Assembly: GCF_000337555.1 (NCBI RefSeq) | Contig: NZ_AOIO01000013.1 | Location: 25,429 to 70,801, forward strand | Reading direction: 5' to 3' | Origin: Natrialba asiatica DSM 12278 | Lineage (GTDB): Archaea; Halobacteriota; Halobacteria; Halobacteriales; Natrialbaceae | Length of the DNA: 45,373 nucleotides | In this document: piece after piece, positions 36,422 through 44,456 of the stretch | How positions within the stretch are numbered: position 1 is the first letter of the stretch | How the letters are laid out: each line of letters opens with the position of its first letter | The notes under the pieces: model-generated | The model's input: the letters and a program-made list of their open reading frames with translations, nothing else | Told to the model about the DNA's origin: nothing | Database searches by the model: none | Translations under genes and position numbers: made by a program

Positions 36422-37209
36422 GGGGCCACCCCCTTGTCGCGGAGCAGTTCACCTAACTCCGCGGCCGTCTCGTCGGCGCTGCCCTCCCAGATGGTGACGT
36501 CGCTCTCGCTCTCGGGTTCGTACATATCGGTGAGTTCGAGGGTGGACTCGACGGCGCTCTCGTCGACGCCGAGGTCGGCGAGCGTCTGCACGTCGAGTTC
36601 CTTGCGCTGAGCCTGGCGAATACCGCGCAGACTCGCGTAGCGGGGCTCGTTGATACCCGTCTGGATCGTCAAGACGGCGGGCAGTTCGATCTCGGTTAGT
36701 TCCTCGACACCGCCCTCGAGTTCGCGTCGGACCGAGGCGGCGTCGCCGTCGAACTCGTGTTCGAGGTGGTTGACGACAGCGCCCCACTCGTAGCCGATGT
36801 CCGCGGCGAGGGAGACGCCCGTCGCACCGAAGCTGTCGTCGCCGGCCTGGACGCCGGTCAGCACGAGGTCGGGGTCCTCCTCCTCGACGACGGCGCGCAG
36901 GATTTCGGTCTTGGCACCGACATCGAGCAGGTCGACGCCATCGAGGGAATCGTCCCAGACGCGAACCGCTCGATCTGCACCCTTGGCGAGTGCTTGGCGG
37001 ATGGTCTGTTCGCAGTCTTCGGGGCCGATGGTTACCGTCACGACTTCGTCGGCGACGCCAGCTTCCTGGAGCTGCACGGCCTCTTCGACGGCGTAATCGT
37101 CCCACTCGTTGAGATCGGCACCGAGGTACTGATCTGCAATCTCCGTTCCCTCGATTTCGAACTCGTCTTCGACGGTCGCAACTTCCTTGACCGTAACGAG
37201 GATCTTCAT
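36418..37209 (-). CDS. etfB: Electron transfer flavoprotein subunit beta
   Basis: 263 residues. EtfB contributes the AMP- or second-FAD-binding half of the heterodimer. Family features: MKILVTVKEVA at the start, NEWDDYAVEEAVQL, DLVLTGVQAGDDSFGATGVSLA, and the C-terminal recognition-loop region EPRYASLRGIRQAQRKEL. The loop after GVQAGDD lacks the TAQVGPQ-type sequence I associate with bifurcating Etfs, which favours the ordinary type, but this is a weak indicator. First gene of the etfBA pair; divergent from the TRAM protein gene. Confidence 0.94.
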   Translation of the reverse strand: MKILVTVKEVATVEDEFEIEGTEIADQYLGADLNEWDDYAVEEAVQLQEAGVADEVVTVTIGPEDCEQTIRQALAKGADRAVRVWDDSLDGVDLLDVGAKTEILRAVVEEEDPDLVLTGVQAGDDSFGATGVSLAADIGYEWGAVVNHLEHEFDGDAASVRRELEGGVEELTEIELPAVLTIQTGINEPRYASLRGIRQAQRKELDVQTLADLGVDESAVESTLELTDMYEPESESDVTIWEGSADETAAELGELLRDKGVAP

Positions 37210-37232
37210 CGTTTATCACTCGCACGTCACCC

Positions 37233-37240
37233 CCGTAAAC
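37233..37240 (-). promoter_or_regulatory. TATA-like box for etfBA
   Basis: The minus strand reads GTTTACGG, preceded by a BRE-like CGAAAAC, 24-31 bases before the etfB ATG at 37209. Confidence 0.4.
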
Positions 37241-37413
37241 GTTTTCGAAACGCACAGTATTGGAGTCGGCGTTCACTTGACACGTCGATCTCGGTCCGTC
37301 CCGTCCGCGTTCGTGGCCGAGAGACGAATCCGCGTGACCGGCATCGACCAGCGGACACACGAGCGACGAGGATCGGCGGCTTGACGGCCACCACGCGCAC
37401 ACAAGACGGAAAC

Positions 37414-37420
37414 GGTTTAA
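37414..37420 (+). promoter_or_regulatory. TATA-like box for the TRAM protein gene
   Basis: GGTTTAA ends 24 bases before the ATG at 37444, consistent with a leaderless message. Confidence 0.45.
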
Positions 37421-37443
37421 CGCCGCCACCGGTAGTACACCGT

Positions 37444-37980
37444 ATGGCAGACTGTCCACTGGCCGACGACTGTCCGAGTTTCTCCGAACGGATCTCGGGA
37501 ATGGGCTGTCAACACTACGGCGACCGTGGCGGTAAAGAGTGGTGTAACCACTACAGCCAGCCGATCGAGGACCTAAAGACCCAGCCGGTCAAAGCCGGCG
37601 AGGAAGTCGTCATCGACGTCGTCGACATGCACGAAAGCGGTGCCGGCGTCGGACGAACCGAGGACGGATTCATCGTCATGGTCGACGGCGTGCTCCCGGA
37701 AGCGCGCGCTCGCGTGGAGATCACGCGGGTACACAGCAATCACGCCCGCGCAGAGGAACGTGAGTTGCTGCCGATGGATGACGAACTCGACGGGTCGGAT
37801 GGAGACGAATCCGACACCGACGAGACGGCTGCAGACACGGATTCGGACGACACAGCGGACGACAATGGCGACGGTGATACTGAGACTGAATCCGAGTCTG
37901 AGTCTGAGACCGAGACCGACACCGACAGCGGCCAGACCCGTGAACGTCTCGGCAGTCGCGAGAACTTCTGGGGCTCCTGA
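37444..37980 (+). CDS. TRAM-domain protein with a cysteine-rich N-terminus
   Basis: 178 residues. The N-terminal 36 residues carry four cysteines (Cys4, Cys10, Cys22, Cys34) plus His24, which could bind zinc or an Fe-S cluster. A TRAM domain follows (about 46-105: PVKAGEEVVIDVVDMHESGA, GFIVMVDGVLPEARARVEIT), a small beta barrel that binds tRNA or rRNA in modification enzymes and RNA chaperones. The C-terminal third is a disordered Asp/Glu/Ser/Thr tail coded by imperfect GAGTCT and GAGACC hexamers. There is no methyltransferase domain, so it is not an RlmD-type enzyme. An RNA-binding role is likely from the domain; the target is unknown. Confidence 0.85.
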   Translation: MADCPLADDCPSFSERISGMGCQHYGDRGGKEWCNHYSQPIEDLKTQPVKAGEEVVIDVVDMHESGAGVGRTEDGFIVMVDGVLPEARARVEITRVHSNHARAEERELLPMDDELDGSDGDESDTDETAADTDSDDTADDNGDGDTETESESESETETDTDSGQTRERLGSRENFWGS

Positions 37981-38322
37981 TCGGCCCGTCGAGTCCGGGA
38001 TCACACGTCTCGAGTGGACAGTCGACCGTCGGTCACCGGATACCGGACACCGGACACCGATTGTAGCCACCGATTCCCCATCATCGTCACCGGCCATCCG
38101 CGCGCAGCCCACAATTGGACAGTCATGCGGTCGGTGAACTCGATTCTGCGACCCGTTGGCGGACCGGTTCGTTCCCGAGAGCGTCAGTCTGGGGAAGCGA
38201 CCGGGAGAGCTTTGATCCCGCCACCGTTTAGTTCGAATACGCCATATGAGCACGCGAGTTCAGGACGAGAGGAGCCGTCCCGTCGGTAGCGGTGCCGGTG
38301 CACGGAGGCGGTCACGATATCC
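37981..38322. other. Intergenic region upstream of the Tfx-type regulator
   Basis: 342 bases. CCGGATA/CCGGACA/CCGGACA at 38036-38056 is a small 7-bp tandem repeat. A 26-codon frame from the ATG at 38246 ends at 38326 and overlaps the regulator's start as ATGA. It could be a leader peptide but has no family support. TATA-like CGTTTAGTT near 38226-38234 is the best promoter candidate. Nothing else stands out. Confidence 0.35.
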
Positions 38323-38787
38323 ATGATCGACGAGATCGACGAGTTGCTCGCGGAGATCGGCTTCGAAGCCGAGACGAGCGTGCTGACCGATCGGCAAGCC
38401 CAGGTGCTTGCGTTGCGCGAGCGGGGGACTTCCCAGGCCGATATTGCGGCCGCACTCGGGACCTCGCGGGCGAACGTCTCTTCGATCGAGGCGAGCGCCC
38501 GCGAAAACGTCGAAAAAGCCCGCGAGACGGTTGCTTTTGCGGAGGCACTTCGTGCGCCGGTTCGCGTTCGCGTTCCGGCCGGTACCGACCTCTACGATGT
38601 CCCGAACCGAGTCTACGACGCCTGCGACGACGCCGGCGTCAAAGTCGATCACACCGCACCGGATCTGATGAAGGTCGTCAGTGATGCGGCGGGGCCGGCA
38701 GTCACCGGACGACAGATTTCGACGCCGCTGATCATCGGTGTGACCTCGGAGGGGATGGTTCGCGTTCGCCACCAGGACGGCGAGTGA
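38323..38787 (+). CDS. Tfx family DNA-binding protein
   Basis: 154 residues. A helix-turn-helix near the N-terminus (LTDRQAQVLALRERGTSQAD, AAALGTSRANVSSIEASA) has the recognisable Tfx pattern, an archaeal regulator group first described upstream of a formylmethanofuran dehydrogenase operon. The C-terminal 90 residues form a small alpha/beta domain (APVRVRVPAGTDLYDVPNRV, ISTPLIIGVTSEGMVRVRHQ) that may sense a ligand. Haloarchaea lack methanogenesis, so the target here is unknown. It lies 130 bp upstream of the SDR gene on the same strand, which makes that gene a candidate target. Confidence 0.88.
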   Translation: MIDEIDELLAEIGFEAETSVLTDRQAQVLALRERGTSQADIAAALGTSRANVSSIEASARENVEKARETVAFAEALRAPVRVRVPAGTDLYDVPNRVYDACDDAGVKVDHTAPDLMKVVSDAAGPAVTGRQISTPLIIGVTSEGMVRVRHQDGE

Positions 38788-38817
38788 GTACCGCGGCGAG
38801 CGAGTACCGCGGCGAGC
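38786..38817 (+). repeat. 16-bp tandem duplication at the end of the Tfx-type gene
   Basis: GAGTACCGCGGCGAGC occurs twice in a row (38786-38801 and 38802-38817). The first copy begins inside the stop codon, so the duplication does not alter the protein. Confidence 0.8.
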
Positions 38818-38919
38818 GGGACCGAACGGCGAGGATGAGGACAAACGGCGAGAACGGGAACGTGAGATTCGACGCCGGCAGCCCCCGATCAATTTGGTTC
38901 TCCGCGTCGTCGCTTGATT

Positions 38920-39756
38920 ATGGACCTCGATTTGGCCGATGACACGGCACTGGTTACTGCCACCGCCAGCGATCTCGGCTTCGCGAGCGCCCGGTCGATG
39001 GCCAGGGAGGGCGCGAACGTTACCATCTGTGGCCCAGACGCGGATCGCCTCGCGGATGCACGCGATGAACTCGACGCCGTAGGGGCCGGCGACGTCCTCG
39101 CACTCGACGCCGACCTCACGGACCCCGACGCGATCTCGCGACTCGTGAGTCGGACCGCCGACGAGTTCGGCTCGCTGGACCACCTCGTCACCGACGCCGG
39201 CTGGCCGCCGCGGACGACGTTTCTCGAAACGGACGAACAGGACTGGTACCGGGCCTACGACCTGCTCGTGATGAGCGTCGTCTGGACGGTCGAGGCGGCT
39301 CATTCGCACCTGCTCGCTGGGGCGAACAGTTCGATCACCTGTCTCACCGCACACACCGTTCGTGAGGTTGGCGATGGACTGGTACTGTCGAACTCGGTCC
39401 GACGGGCCGTTATCGGTCTCGTGAAGACGCTCGCCCGCGAGTTCGCGCCGGAGATCCGCGCGAACGCGGTTCTGCCGGGACGGTTCGAAACGTCTGGTGA
39501 GGGCGTCCCCGGTGGTGCCGTCAGCGGTGGGGGTGATGCCGGGGTTGAGGTCGAGGCCGACGCCGGCACTGATACCGATACCGATACCGATACCGACACC
39601 GAGGAAGACACCACTGCACTCGACCGCGACGTACCGATGGAGCGACTCGGCGAGCCAACTGAACTCGGGGATGTGGTCGCATTCCTCGCGAGTTCGCGCG
39701 CGAGTTTCGTTACCGGGGCAGCAGTGCCGGTCGACGGGGGGTTGTTACGCAGCTAG
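38920..39756 (+). CDS. SDR-family oxidoreductase with altered active site and acidic insertion
   Basis: 278 residues from the ATG at 38920. The Rossmann fold is clear (ALVTATASDLGFASARSMAR, ANVTICGPDADRL), but the usual TGxxxGxG loop reads TATASDLG. The catalytic Tyr-x3-Lys is replaced: the aligned block is LSNSVRRAVIGLVKTLAREF, giving Ser for Tyr and Arg for Lys, while the following RANAVLPGRFET is normal. A subgroup of FabG-like SDRs shows this LSN version. A 45-residue Gly/Asp/Thr insertion (about 190-230) contains an exact hexamer repeat. It may bind NAD(P) without standard dehydrogenase chemistry (inference). The next gene starts 60 bases or less downstream and may be co-transcribed. Confidence 0.85.
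   Translation: MDLDLADDTALVTATASDLGFASARSMAREGANVTICGPDADRLADARDELDAVGAGDVLALDADLTDPDAISRLVSRTADEFGSLDHLVTDAGWPPRTTFLETDEQDWYRAYDLLVMSVVWTVEAAHSHLLAGANSSITCLTAHTVREVGDGLVLSNSVRRAVIGLVKTLAREFAPEIRANAVLPGRFETSGEGVPGGAVSGGGDAGVEVEADAGTDTDTDTDTDTEEDTTALDRDVPMERLGEPTELGDVVAFLASSRASFVTGAAVPVDGGLLRS
39571..39602 (+). repeat. GATACC hexamer repeat inside the SDR gene
   Basis: Four exact GATACC units and a GACACC unit encode an Asp-Thr run. Being in frame, loss or gain of units would change only the length of the acidic loop. Confidence 0.85.
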
Positions 39757-39819
39757 TCGGTGTTCGGTCGAGCGTCACAGATCGTAACGTACTCGGTCGC
39801 CCTCCGGGGAGTGGGGCGT

Positions 39820-40824
39820 GTGTCAGAGTCCGTGCCCGCACCCGAATTCGCGTCTGTGTATCGGCCGATTCAGTTCGCAGGCTACGTCGCGCTTTTGCTG
39901 ACACCCGCCGCGTTGCTCGCCAGCGCCGTCGCCGGTCTTCCTAGTCTCTCCGCGGGAAGCCTCGGCGTACAGACGGGGATCGCGCTCACCCTCACCGGAA
40001 CCGTCGCGGCCGCCGCGGAACGCGACCGCGTCGTCGACGAGTTCGCTCTCGATGCCGCCGGCTTCGACCGAACGGACGGCAGCGACGTGATCGCGGTCAC
40101 CGTCGGCGCTCTCGTCACCTACGGTGCGAGCGTCGGCGCTGAACTCGGGCCGGTGCTTGCGTCCGCGGTGGTCGGACTGGCTGCCGGCCTCGCCCTCCCG
40201 CGGGTCGCGGTCCCGCTCTACTGCGGGTCGTTCGTCGGCATGGCCTCGCCGGCGGTGTTTCCCGGCCCCGAGTTCGTCGCGGTCGCCGGCCTGCTTGCCG
40301 GCCTCGCGTTCGTGGCGACGGCGGAGTCCTTCGGGGGCTTCGGCGGCAAACTCGGCACGATCGCCCTCTTCGGCTGCATCATAACGGTCGCGTGTCTGGG
40401 TCTCGAATACGGCGCGACGAGCGCGCCCGCGTGGGATCTCGTTCCGATCGTCGTTCCGGTCGCGGCCGTCGCCGCCGTCGCGACCGTCGTCCTGAGTCTC
40501 CGCCTCGAACTGGGTGCCGTCGTCGGCTCCGCGCTCGTGGGAACCGTCGCCGGAATCGCGTTCCCGCTCGCGCTCGCTGAACTCGGGACGACGCTCGCAA
40601 CCGTCGCGTTCTGTGCCTCTTTCGTCGGCATGTCGAGTACGGAGCGACTGGCGACGGTGGGTCACGTTGGGGTTGCCGGCGGACTGTGTGGGCTCGTCTA
40701 TCTCGCGGTGACGCCGGCGGTCGCCGGTGCGGGCGGCAAACTCGGGACGACTGCGTTCGTCTCCTGTATCGTCCTCGTCGGTCTCGAAGAAGTGCGCGAC
40801 GTTGTGGCCGCACCGGGCGAGTGA
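39820..40824 (+). CDS. Polytopic membrane protein with an internal duplication
   Basis: 334 residues from the GTG at 39820 (MSESVPAPEF); a GTG at 39760 would add 20 residues. About eight to ten hydrophobic segments. Two halves repeat: each has ELGxVxxSAxVGxxAGxAxP, then CxSFVGMxS, then GGKLGTxAxxxCI, at about 40135-40405 and 40500-40800. The glycine-rich GGKLGT and the Cys-x-SFVGM boxes probably line equivalent sites in a pseudo-twofold structure, as in transporters or channels. I do not recognise the family. It follows the SDR by a few bases to 63 bases, depending on the start, and converges on ubaA. Confidence 0.75.
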   Translation: MSESVPAPEFASVYRPIQFAGYVALLLTPAALLASAVAGLPSLSAGSLGVQTGIALTLTGTVAAAAERDRVVDEFALDAAGFDRTDGSDVIAVTVGALVTYGASVGAELGPVLASAVVGLAAGLALPRVAVPLYCGSFVGMASPAVFPGPEFVAVAGLLAGLAFVATAESFGGFGGKLGTIALFGCIITVACLGLEYGATSAPAWDLVPIVVPVAAVAAVATVVLSLRLELGAVVGSALVGTVAGIAFPLALAELGTTLATVAFCASFVGMSSTERLATVGHVGVAGGLCGLVYLAVTPAVAGAGGKLGTTAFVSCIVLVGLEEVRDVVAAPGE

Positions 40825-40872
40825 CGGACGGGAACTCACAATGGGGTCTGCGAGCGTCCGGCGAGCGAGTGC

Positions 40873-41709
40873 TTAGTCGGCCGAGATCGTACAGGTTCCA
40901 TCGTAGGAAACATCTTCGACGGATTCGATCTCGGGATTGTCGCCGCAGACGGGACAGGATGGATTCGACAGCACGTCGACGGTCTCGAACGTCATGTCCA
41001 TCGCATCGTAGAGGAGGAGGCGGCCTTCGAGGAGGTCGCCCTTCCCGAGTAGATACTTGACGGCTTCGGTCGCCTGGATGCAGCCGACGGTGCCGGGGAG
41101 CACCCCGAGGACGCCGGTGGTCGCACAGTCGGGAACCGTTCCGGGTTCGGGTGCCTCGGGGAAGATACACCGGTAACACGGTGGGTCGTCGTCGCCGCTG
41201 CGTTCGTTCGTGAACGTCGTCACTTGTCCTTCGAATCGGTAGATCGCACCGTGACAGAGCGGCGTTTCGGTAAGTACACAGTGGTCGTTAAGCAGATAGC
41301 GCGTCGCGAAGTTGTCGCTCGCGTCGAGGACGAGATCGTAGTCGGCGACGAGTTCAGTCACGTTTGCCGCGGTCAGACGCGTTTCGTGGGTTTCGACGTC
41401 GATATCGGGGTTGAGCGCGGTGACGTAGTCGGCGGCGCTGTCGACTTTCGGGCGGCCGACATCGTCGTCGCGGTGGACGATCTGTCGCTGGAGGTTCGAC
41501 CGTTCGACGACGTCGTCGTCGACGATGCCGAGGCGGCCGACGCCTGCGGCTGCGAGGTACTGAATCGCTGGGGCACCGAGACCGCCTGCACCGACGACGA
41601 CGATACTGCCTTCGAGCAGGCGCTGTTGGCCCTCCGGACCGATTTCGTCCATGATCACGTGTCGCGAGTAGCGATCGAGTTGGGTGGCACCCAGACGCAG
41701 GTCGCTCAT
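40873..41709 (-). CDS. ubaA: E1-like ubiquitin-activating enzyme UbaA (MoeB/ThiF family)
   Basis: 278 residues. It adenylates the C-terminal glycine of small archaeal modifier proteins (SAMPs), used both for protein conjugation and as sulfur donors in molybdopterin and tRNA thiolation. The nucleotide-binding loop is VVVGAGGLGAPAIQYLAAAG; the Arg/Gln pair is in ERSNLQRQ; the catalytic cysteine is Cys195 in PDCATTGVLGVLPG. Two pairs, CYRC and CPVC, build the zinc site. There is no rhodanese domain, as is usual for haloarchaeal UbaA. Length matches the Haloferax enzyme. No SAMP gene lies in the window. Confidence 0.93.
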   Translation of the reverse strand: MSDLRLGATQLDRYSRHVIMDEIGPEGQQRLLEGSIVVVGAGGLGAPAIQYLAAAGVGRLGIVDDDVVERSNLQRQIVHRDDDVGRPKVDSAADYVTALNPDIDVETHETRLTAANVTELVADYDLVLDASDNFATRYLLNDHCVLTETPLCHGAIYRFEGQVTTFTNERSGDDDPPCYRCIFPEAPEPGTVPDCATTGVLGVLPGTVGCIQATEAVKYLLGKGDLLEGRLLLYDAMDMTFETVDVLSNPSCPVCGDNPEIESVEDVSYDGTCTISAD

Positions 41710-41880
41710 GGTCGAGTGTTCGGCCGAGAGCAGGAAAAGTTCGCGGGTCGGACGGAGTGAGTGCGCGGTGTCGCTGTCTCGTAGTGGTGTCCGTCGGTGC
41801 GTCTCCGGAGTTGGTTCGAGTAGGTGTGCGTATGTGTGGGTTGTAATCCCAAGATATCGGCAGCGTCTTCAGCGACCCCA

Positions 41881-41889
41881 CAATTTAAG
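41881..41889 (+). promoter_or_regulatory. TATA box for the 60-residue zinc finger gene
   Basis: CAATTTAAG lies 25-33 bases before the ATG at 41914, a strong haloarchaeal core promoter that supports this very small gene. Confidence 0.55.
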
Positions 41890-41913
41890 TCCGTGCTTGT
41901 CTTTCACACACCT

Positions 41914-42096
41914 ATGGCATCCGCACCCGATGATGCCGGTGACGTTTTTGACCAGTTCCTTACTGACCGCGGGCACGCTGTCGATGAAGTCGGCTGGGAA
42001 CGCGAATATAATAAGAAACAGTGTCCCGAGTGTAGCGGGTTGCACGACCTGACTGCGAGTTCGTGTACAGTCTGTGGGTGGGAGCCATCGGTATAG
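41914..42096 (+). CDS. Very small zinc finger protein (HVO_0416-like)
   Basis: 60 residues. An acidic helix (DDAGDVFDQFLTDRGHAVD) leads to a two-pair zinc site CPECSGLH...CTVCGWEP, with KKQCPEC marking the first knuckle. This matches, from memory, the haloarchaeal HVO_0416 zinc finger family. The short start is supported by its TATA box; the frame upstream to 41824 crosses the promoter. Small one-domain zinc fingers of this kind are numerous in haloarchaea, and where tested affect swarming, biofilm or stress adaptation, but the role of this one is unknown. Confidence 0.8.
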   Translation: MASAPDDAGDVFDQFLTDRGHAVDEVGWEREYNKKQCPECSGLHDLTASSCTVCGWEPSV

Positions 42097-42147
42097 GGCT
42101 GGCTGACGCCGGCCGACACCGGTAATTTCCGCCAGCCGGTGACGATA

Positions 42148-42157
42148 CAATTATAAT
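42148..42157 (+). promoter_or_regulatory. TATA box for the 52-residue zinc finger gene
   Basis: CAATTATAAT lies 35-44 bases before the ATG at 42192, implying a leader of about 10 bases. The ATG at 42156 lies inside this element, so it is not the start. Confidence 0.55.
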
Positions 42158-42191
42158 GGATAGTTCACCAATAGGTCACCGAAGAAGACCT

Positions 42192-42350
42192 ATGCCGGAA
42201 TGCCAGAACTGTGGGTCGTTCGTAACGGATGCGTACGCCCGCGTTTTTACGCCCCGTAACGTCGATGAGCCCCGCGTCTGTCCGGAGTGTGAGGACAAGA
42301 TTCGCGACGGAGCAGACGTTCGAACCGCTCGTTCATCGCGGAATGCGTGA
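42192..42350 (+). CDS. Very small zinc finger protein (DUF7563-like)
   Basis: 52 residues: MPECQNCGSFVTDAYARVF, then RVCPECEDKIRDGADVRTAR. Two CxxC pairs (ECQNC and VCPEC) form a single zinc knuckle pair; the C-terminus is basic. It is a conserved haloarchaeal type (DUF7563 from memory). Start: MPECQ is the family N-terminus. The gene is 95 bp after another mini zinc finger, each with its own promoter. Confidence 0.8.
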   Translation: MPECQNCGSFVTDAYARVFTPRNVDEPRVCPECEDKIRDGADVRTARSSRNA

Positions 42351-42537
42351 GTCGTGGCTGTCGGTATCGGCGGTGAGGCGGTCTGTCGTACCACTTTCTT
42401 CGCGTAATCGCGGGACGGGATCGCGGGTGCGCCGGAACTACCCGTCAGCAGGCCGTCTGAGTGCTGGCGCTTGTAGTCCGGAGTCCGGCCGTGAGAAGCG
42501 TGTACAGGCCATCTAGCGCTCGGGGAAAACCCACGTC

Positions 42538-42546
42538 ACTTATGGG
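42538..42546 (+). promoter_or_regulatory. TATA-like box for the helicase gene
   Basis: ACTTATGGG lies 24-32 bases before the ATG at 42570, predicting a leaderless mRNA. Confidence 0.45.
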
Positions 42547-42569
42547 TGTCGCGCCCCTGAACAGGGATA

Positions 42570-44447
42570 ATGGCTACCACGGAGACGAAGGTGACCCGGT
42601 TGTTCGGTGGTCCGGGAAGCGGGAAGACGACGGCGCTTCTCGACCACGTCGAAGAGATTCTAGAGCAGGACGGTGTGACGTTCCGGGACATCCTCGTCGT
42701 TTCCTATACGCGAGCGGCAGCACAGGAGGTTCGCGAACGATTGGCCGACCGACTCGGCGAGAGTCCGCGTGCGCTCCAGGGCAACGTCTGTACGATGCAC
42801 GCCAAGGCCTACGATCTTCTCGATCTCTCTCGGAGCGACGTTATCGGCGAGTCGGACAAAGAGGAGTTCTGCGAGGACTACGGTCTCGAGTTCGAGGACG
42901 AGTACAGCGGTGCCGGTCGCCGAACCGCCCGATCGACGACGATCGGAAACAAGGTTATCGCGACGAGCCAGTGGCTCCAGCGAACGCGACGGGACGTCTC
43001 CGACTGGTACGACGTGCCGTTCCAGTGGGACGACGAGGAGGTCCGACTGCCGCCGGAGATCGACCCGAACGCACAGGAAGGCAACAAGTACACGCCGACC
43101 TGGCCGAGCGACGACGATCGAATCGACGTTCCGGAAGCGATTCGCGCCTGGCGCTCGTACAAGGGCGATCAGGGCAAGATCGGCTTTGCAGACATGCTGG
43201 AGCGGGTCCGACAGCGATCGTTGCTCCCGAGCGTCGATTACCTCGTGATCGACGAGTTCCAGGACATCACCACGCTCCAGTACGACGTGTACGACGAGTG
43301 GAAATCCCACATGGAGCAGGTCCTGATCGCCGGCGACGACGACCAGGTCGTCTACTCCTGGCAGGGCGCAGACCCCGCGCTCCTGCTCGAAGAATCGGTC
43401 GACGACGACGTGATTTTGCCGAACTCCTACCGGCTGCCGTCGAACGTGCTCAACGCGGTCAACCAGGAGATTCGCCACATCGATCACCGGCAAGACAAAG
43501 ACCTCAAGCCGCGCAAGGAAGGCGGCGCAGTCGAAGCGCGACGGAACGCATCGATGCTCGACGTGGTCCGAATGGTCCGGCGCACCCTCGCCGCGGACGC
43601 CGGGACGATCATGATTCTCTTTCGGGCGCGCTACCAGATGTTCCAGTTCATCGACGAGTTCATCACCGAAGGGGTGCCGTTTACCTCGCTGACGGATCAG
43701 CGGATGTGGACCGATCGACTCACCCAGTACGTTCGCGCCGTCGAGGCGATCGACGCGGGCGACGACGTAACGGGCCTGCAGGCGCGTCGCCTGGCGGACA
43801 TGCTCCAGGAGTCGGCCTTCGGGACCAACGAGCGCGACGAGCTGTTCGATACGATCGACGAGCGCCAGGAAGAGGCAGGGATCGACGATTTGCAGGAACT
43901 CATGATCCCCGCCAAAGTCATCGAGGACCACGCGCCGTTCATGCCCGGCCCGTCCTCGGCCGGCGACATGGTGCGCAAGGTGACGAACTTCCAGAAGAAG
44001 AGCATCCGATCGTACTTCGGTATCGGGGAGTACACCGGCATGGACACCGACCGCGTCCGCGTCGGCACGATCCACTCCGCGAAGGGCCGTGAGGCGGACC
44101 ACGTCATCGTCGGCACCGATCTCACCGAGAAGGTCGTCGAACAGATGGTCGCAACCGTCGACGACCCCACGGACGTTCCCGGCTGCGAGGAGTTCACCAA
44201 GACGACCTCGCCCGTCCCTGTCCTGACGGACAACGAACGTCGCGTCTTCTACGTCGGCATGTCCCGCGCCCGCGAACGACTCGTCATACTCGAAAACCTG
44301 GTCGATGGCGCTCCGACGCTGCCGATCGACGTGTTGCTCCACAACCGGCTCACCGAGACGCCGCTCGAGGAGTTGATCGAAACGGCCCAGCAACCGACCG
44401 ATGCAGACGCTACGAGCGAGGACGAACTCGAAGCCGAAGCGCCGTAA
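42570..44447 (+). CDS. UvrD/Rep-like superfamily 1 DNA helicase
   Basis: 625 residues. An SF1A helicase that translocates on single-stranded DNA in repair or replication restart. Walker A GGPGSGKT is at 13-20; motif Ia region VSYTRAAAQEVRERL; Walker B and Q-pocket LVIDEFQD at 225-232; motif III GDDDQVVYSWQGA; motif V GTIHSAKGREADHVIV; motif VI FYVGMSRARERLVI. The 2B-type insertion is smaller than in bacterial UvrD, and about 100 residues after motif Ia are specific to this archaeal group. The C-terminus is a short acidic tail. The M24-fold gene begins 9 bp later, so the two probably form an operon. Confidence 0.93.
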   Translation: MATTETKVTRLFGGPGSGKTTALLDHVEEILEQDGVTFRDILVVSYTRAAAQEVRERLADRLGESPRALQGNVCTMHAKAYDLLDLSRSDVIGESDKEEFCEDYGLEFEDEYSGAGRRTARSTTIGNKVIATSQWLQRTRRDVSDWYDVPFQWDDEEVRLPPEIDPNAQEGNKYTPTWPSDDDRIDVPEAIRAWRSYKGDQGKIGFADMLERVRQRSLLPSVDYLVIDEFQDITTLQYDVYDEWKSHMEQVLIAGDDDQVVYSWQGADPALLLEESVDDDVILPNSYRLPSNVLNAVNQEIRHIDHRQDKDLKPRKEGGAVEARRNASMLDVVRMVRRTLAADAGTIMILFRARYQMFQFIDEFITEGVPFTSLTDQRMWTDRLTQYVRAVEAIDAGDDVTGLQARRLADMLQESAFGTNERDELFDTIDERQEEAGIDDLQELMIPAKVIEDHAPFMPGPSSAGDMVRKVTNFQKKSIRSYFGIGEYTGMDTDRVRVGTIHSAKGREADHVIVGTDLTEKVVEQMVATVDDPTDVPGCEEFTKTTSPVPVLTDNERRVFYVGMSRARERLVILENLVDGAPTLPIDVLLHNRLTETPLEELIETAQQPTDADATSEDELEAEAP

Positions 44448-44456
44448 GTCCACACT

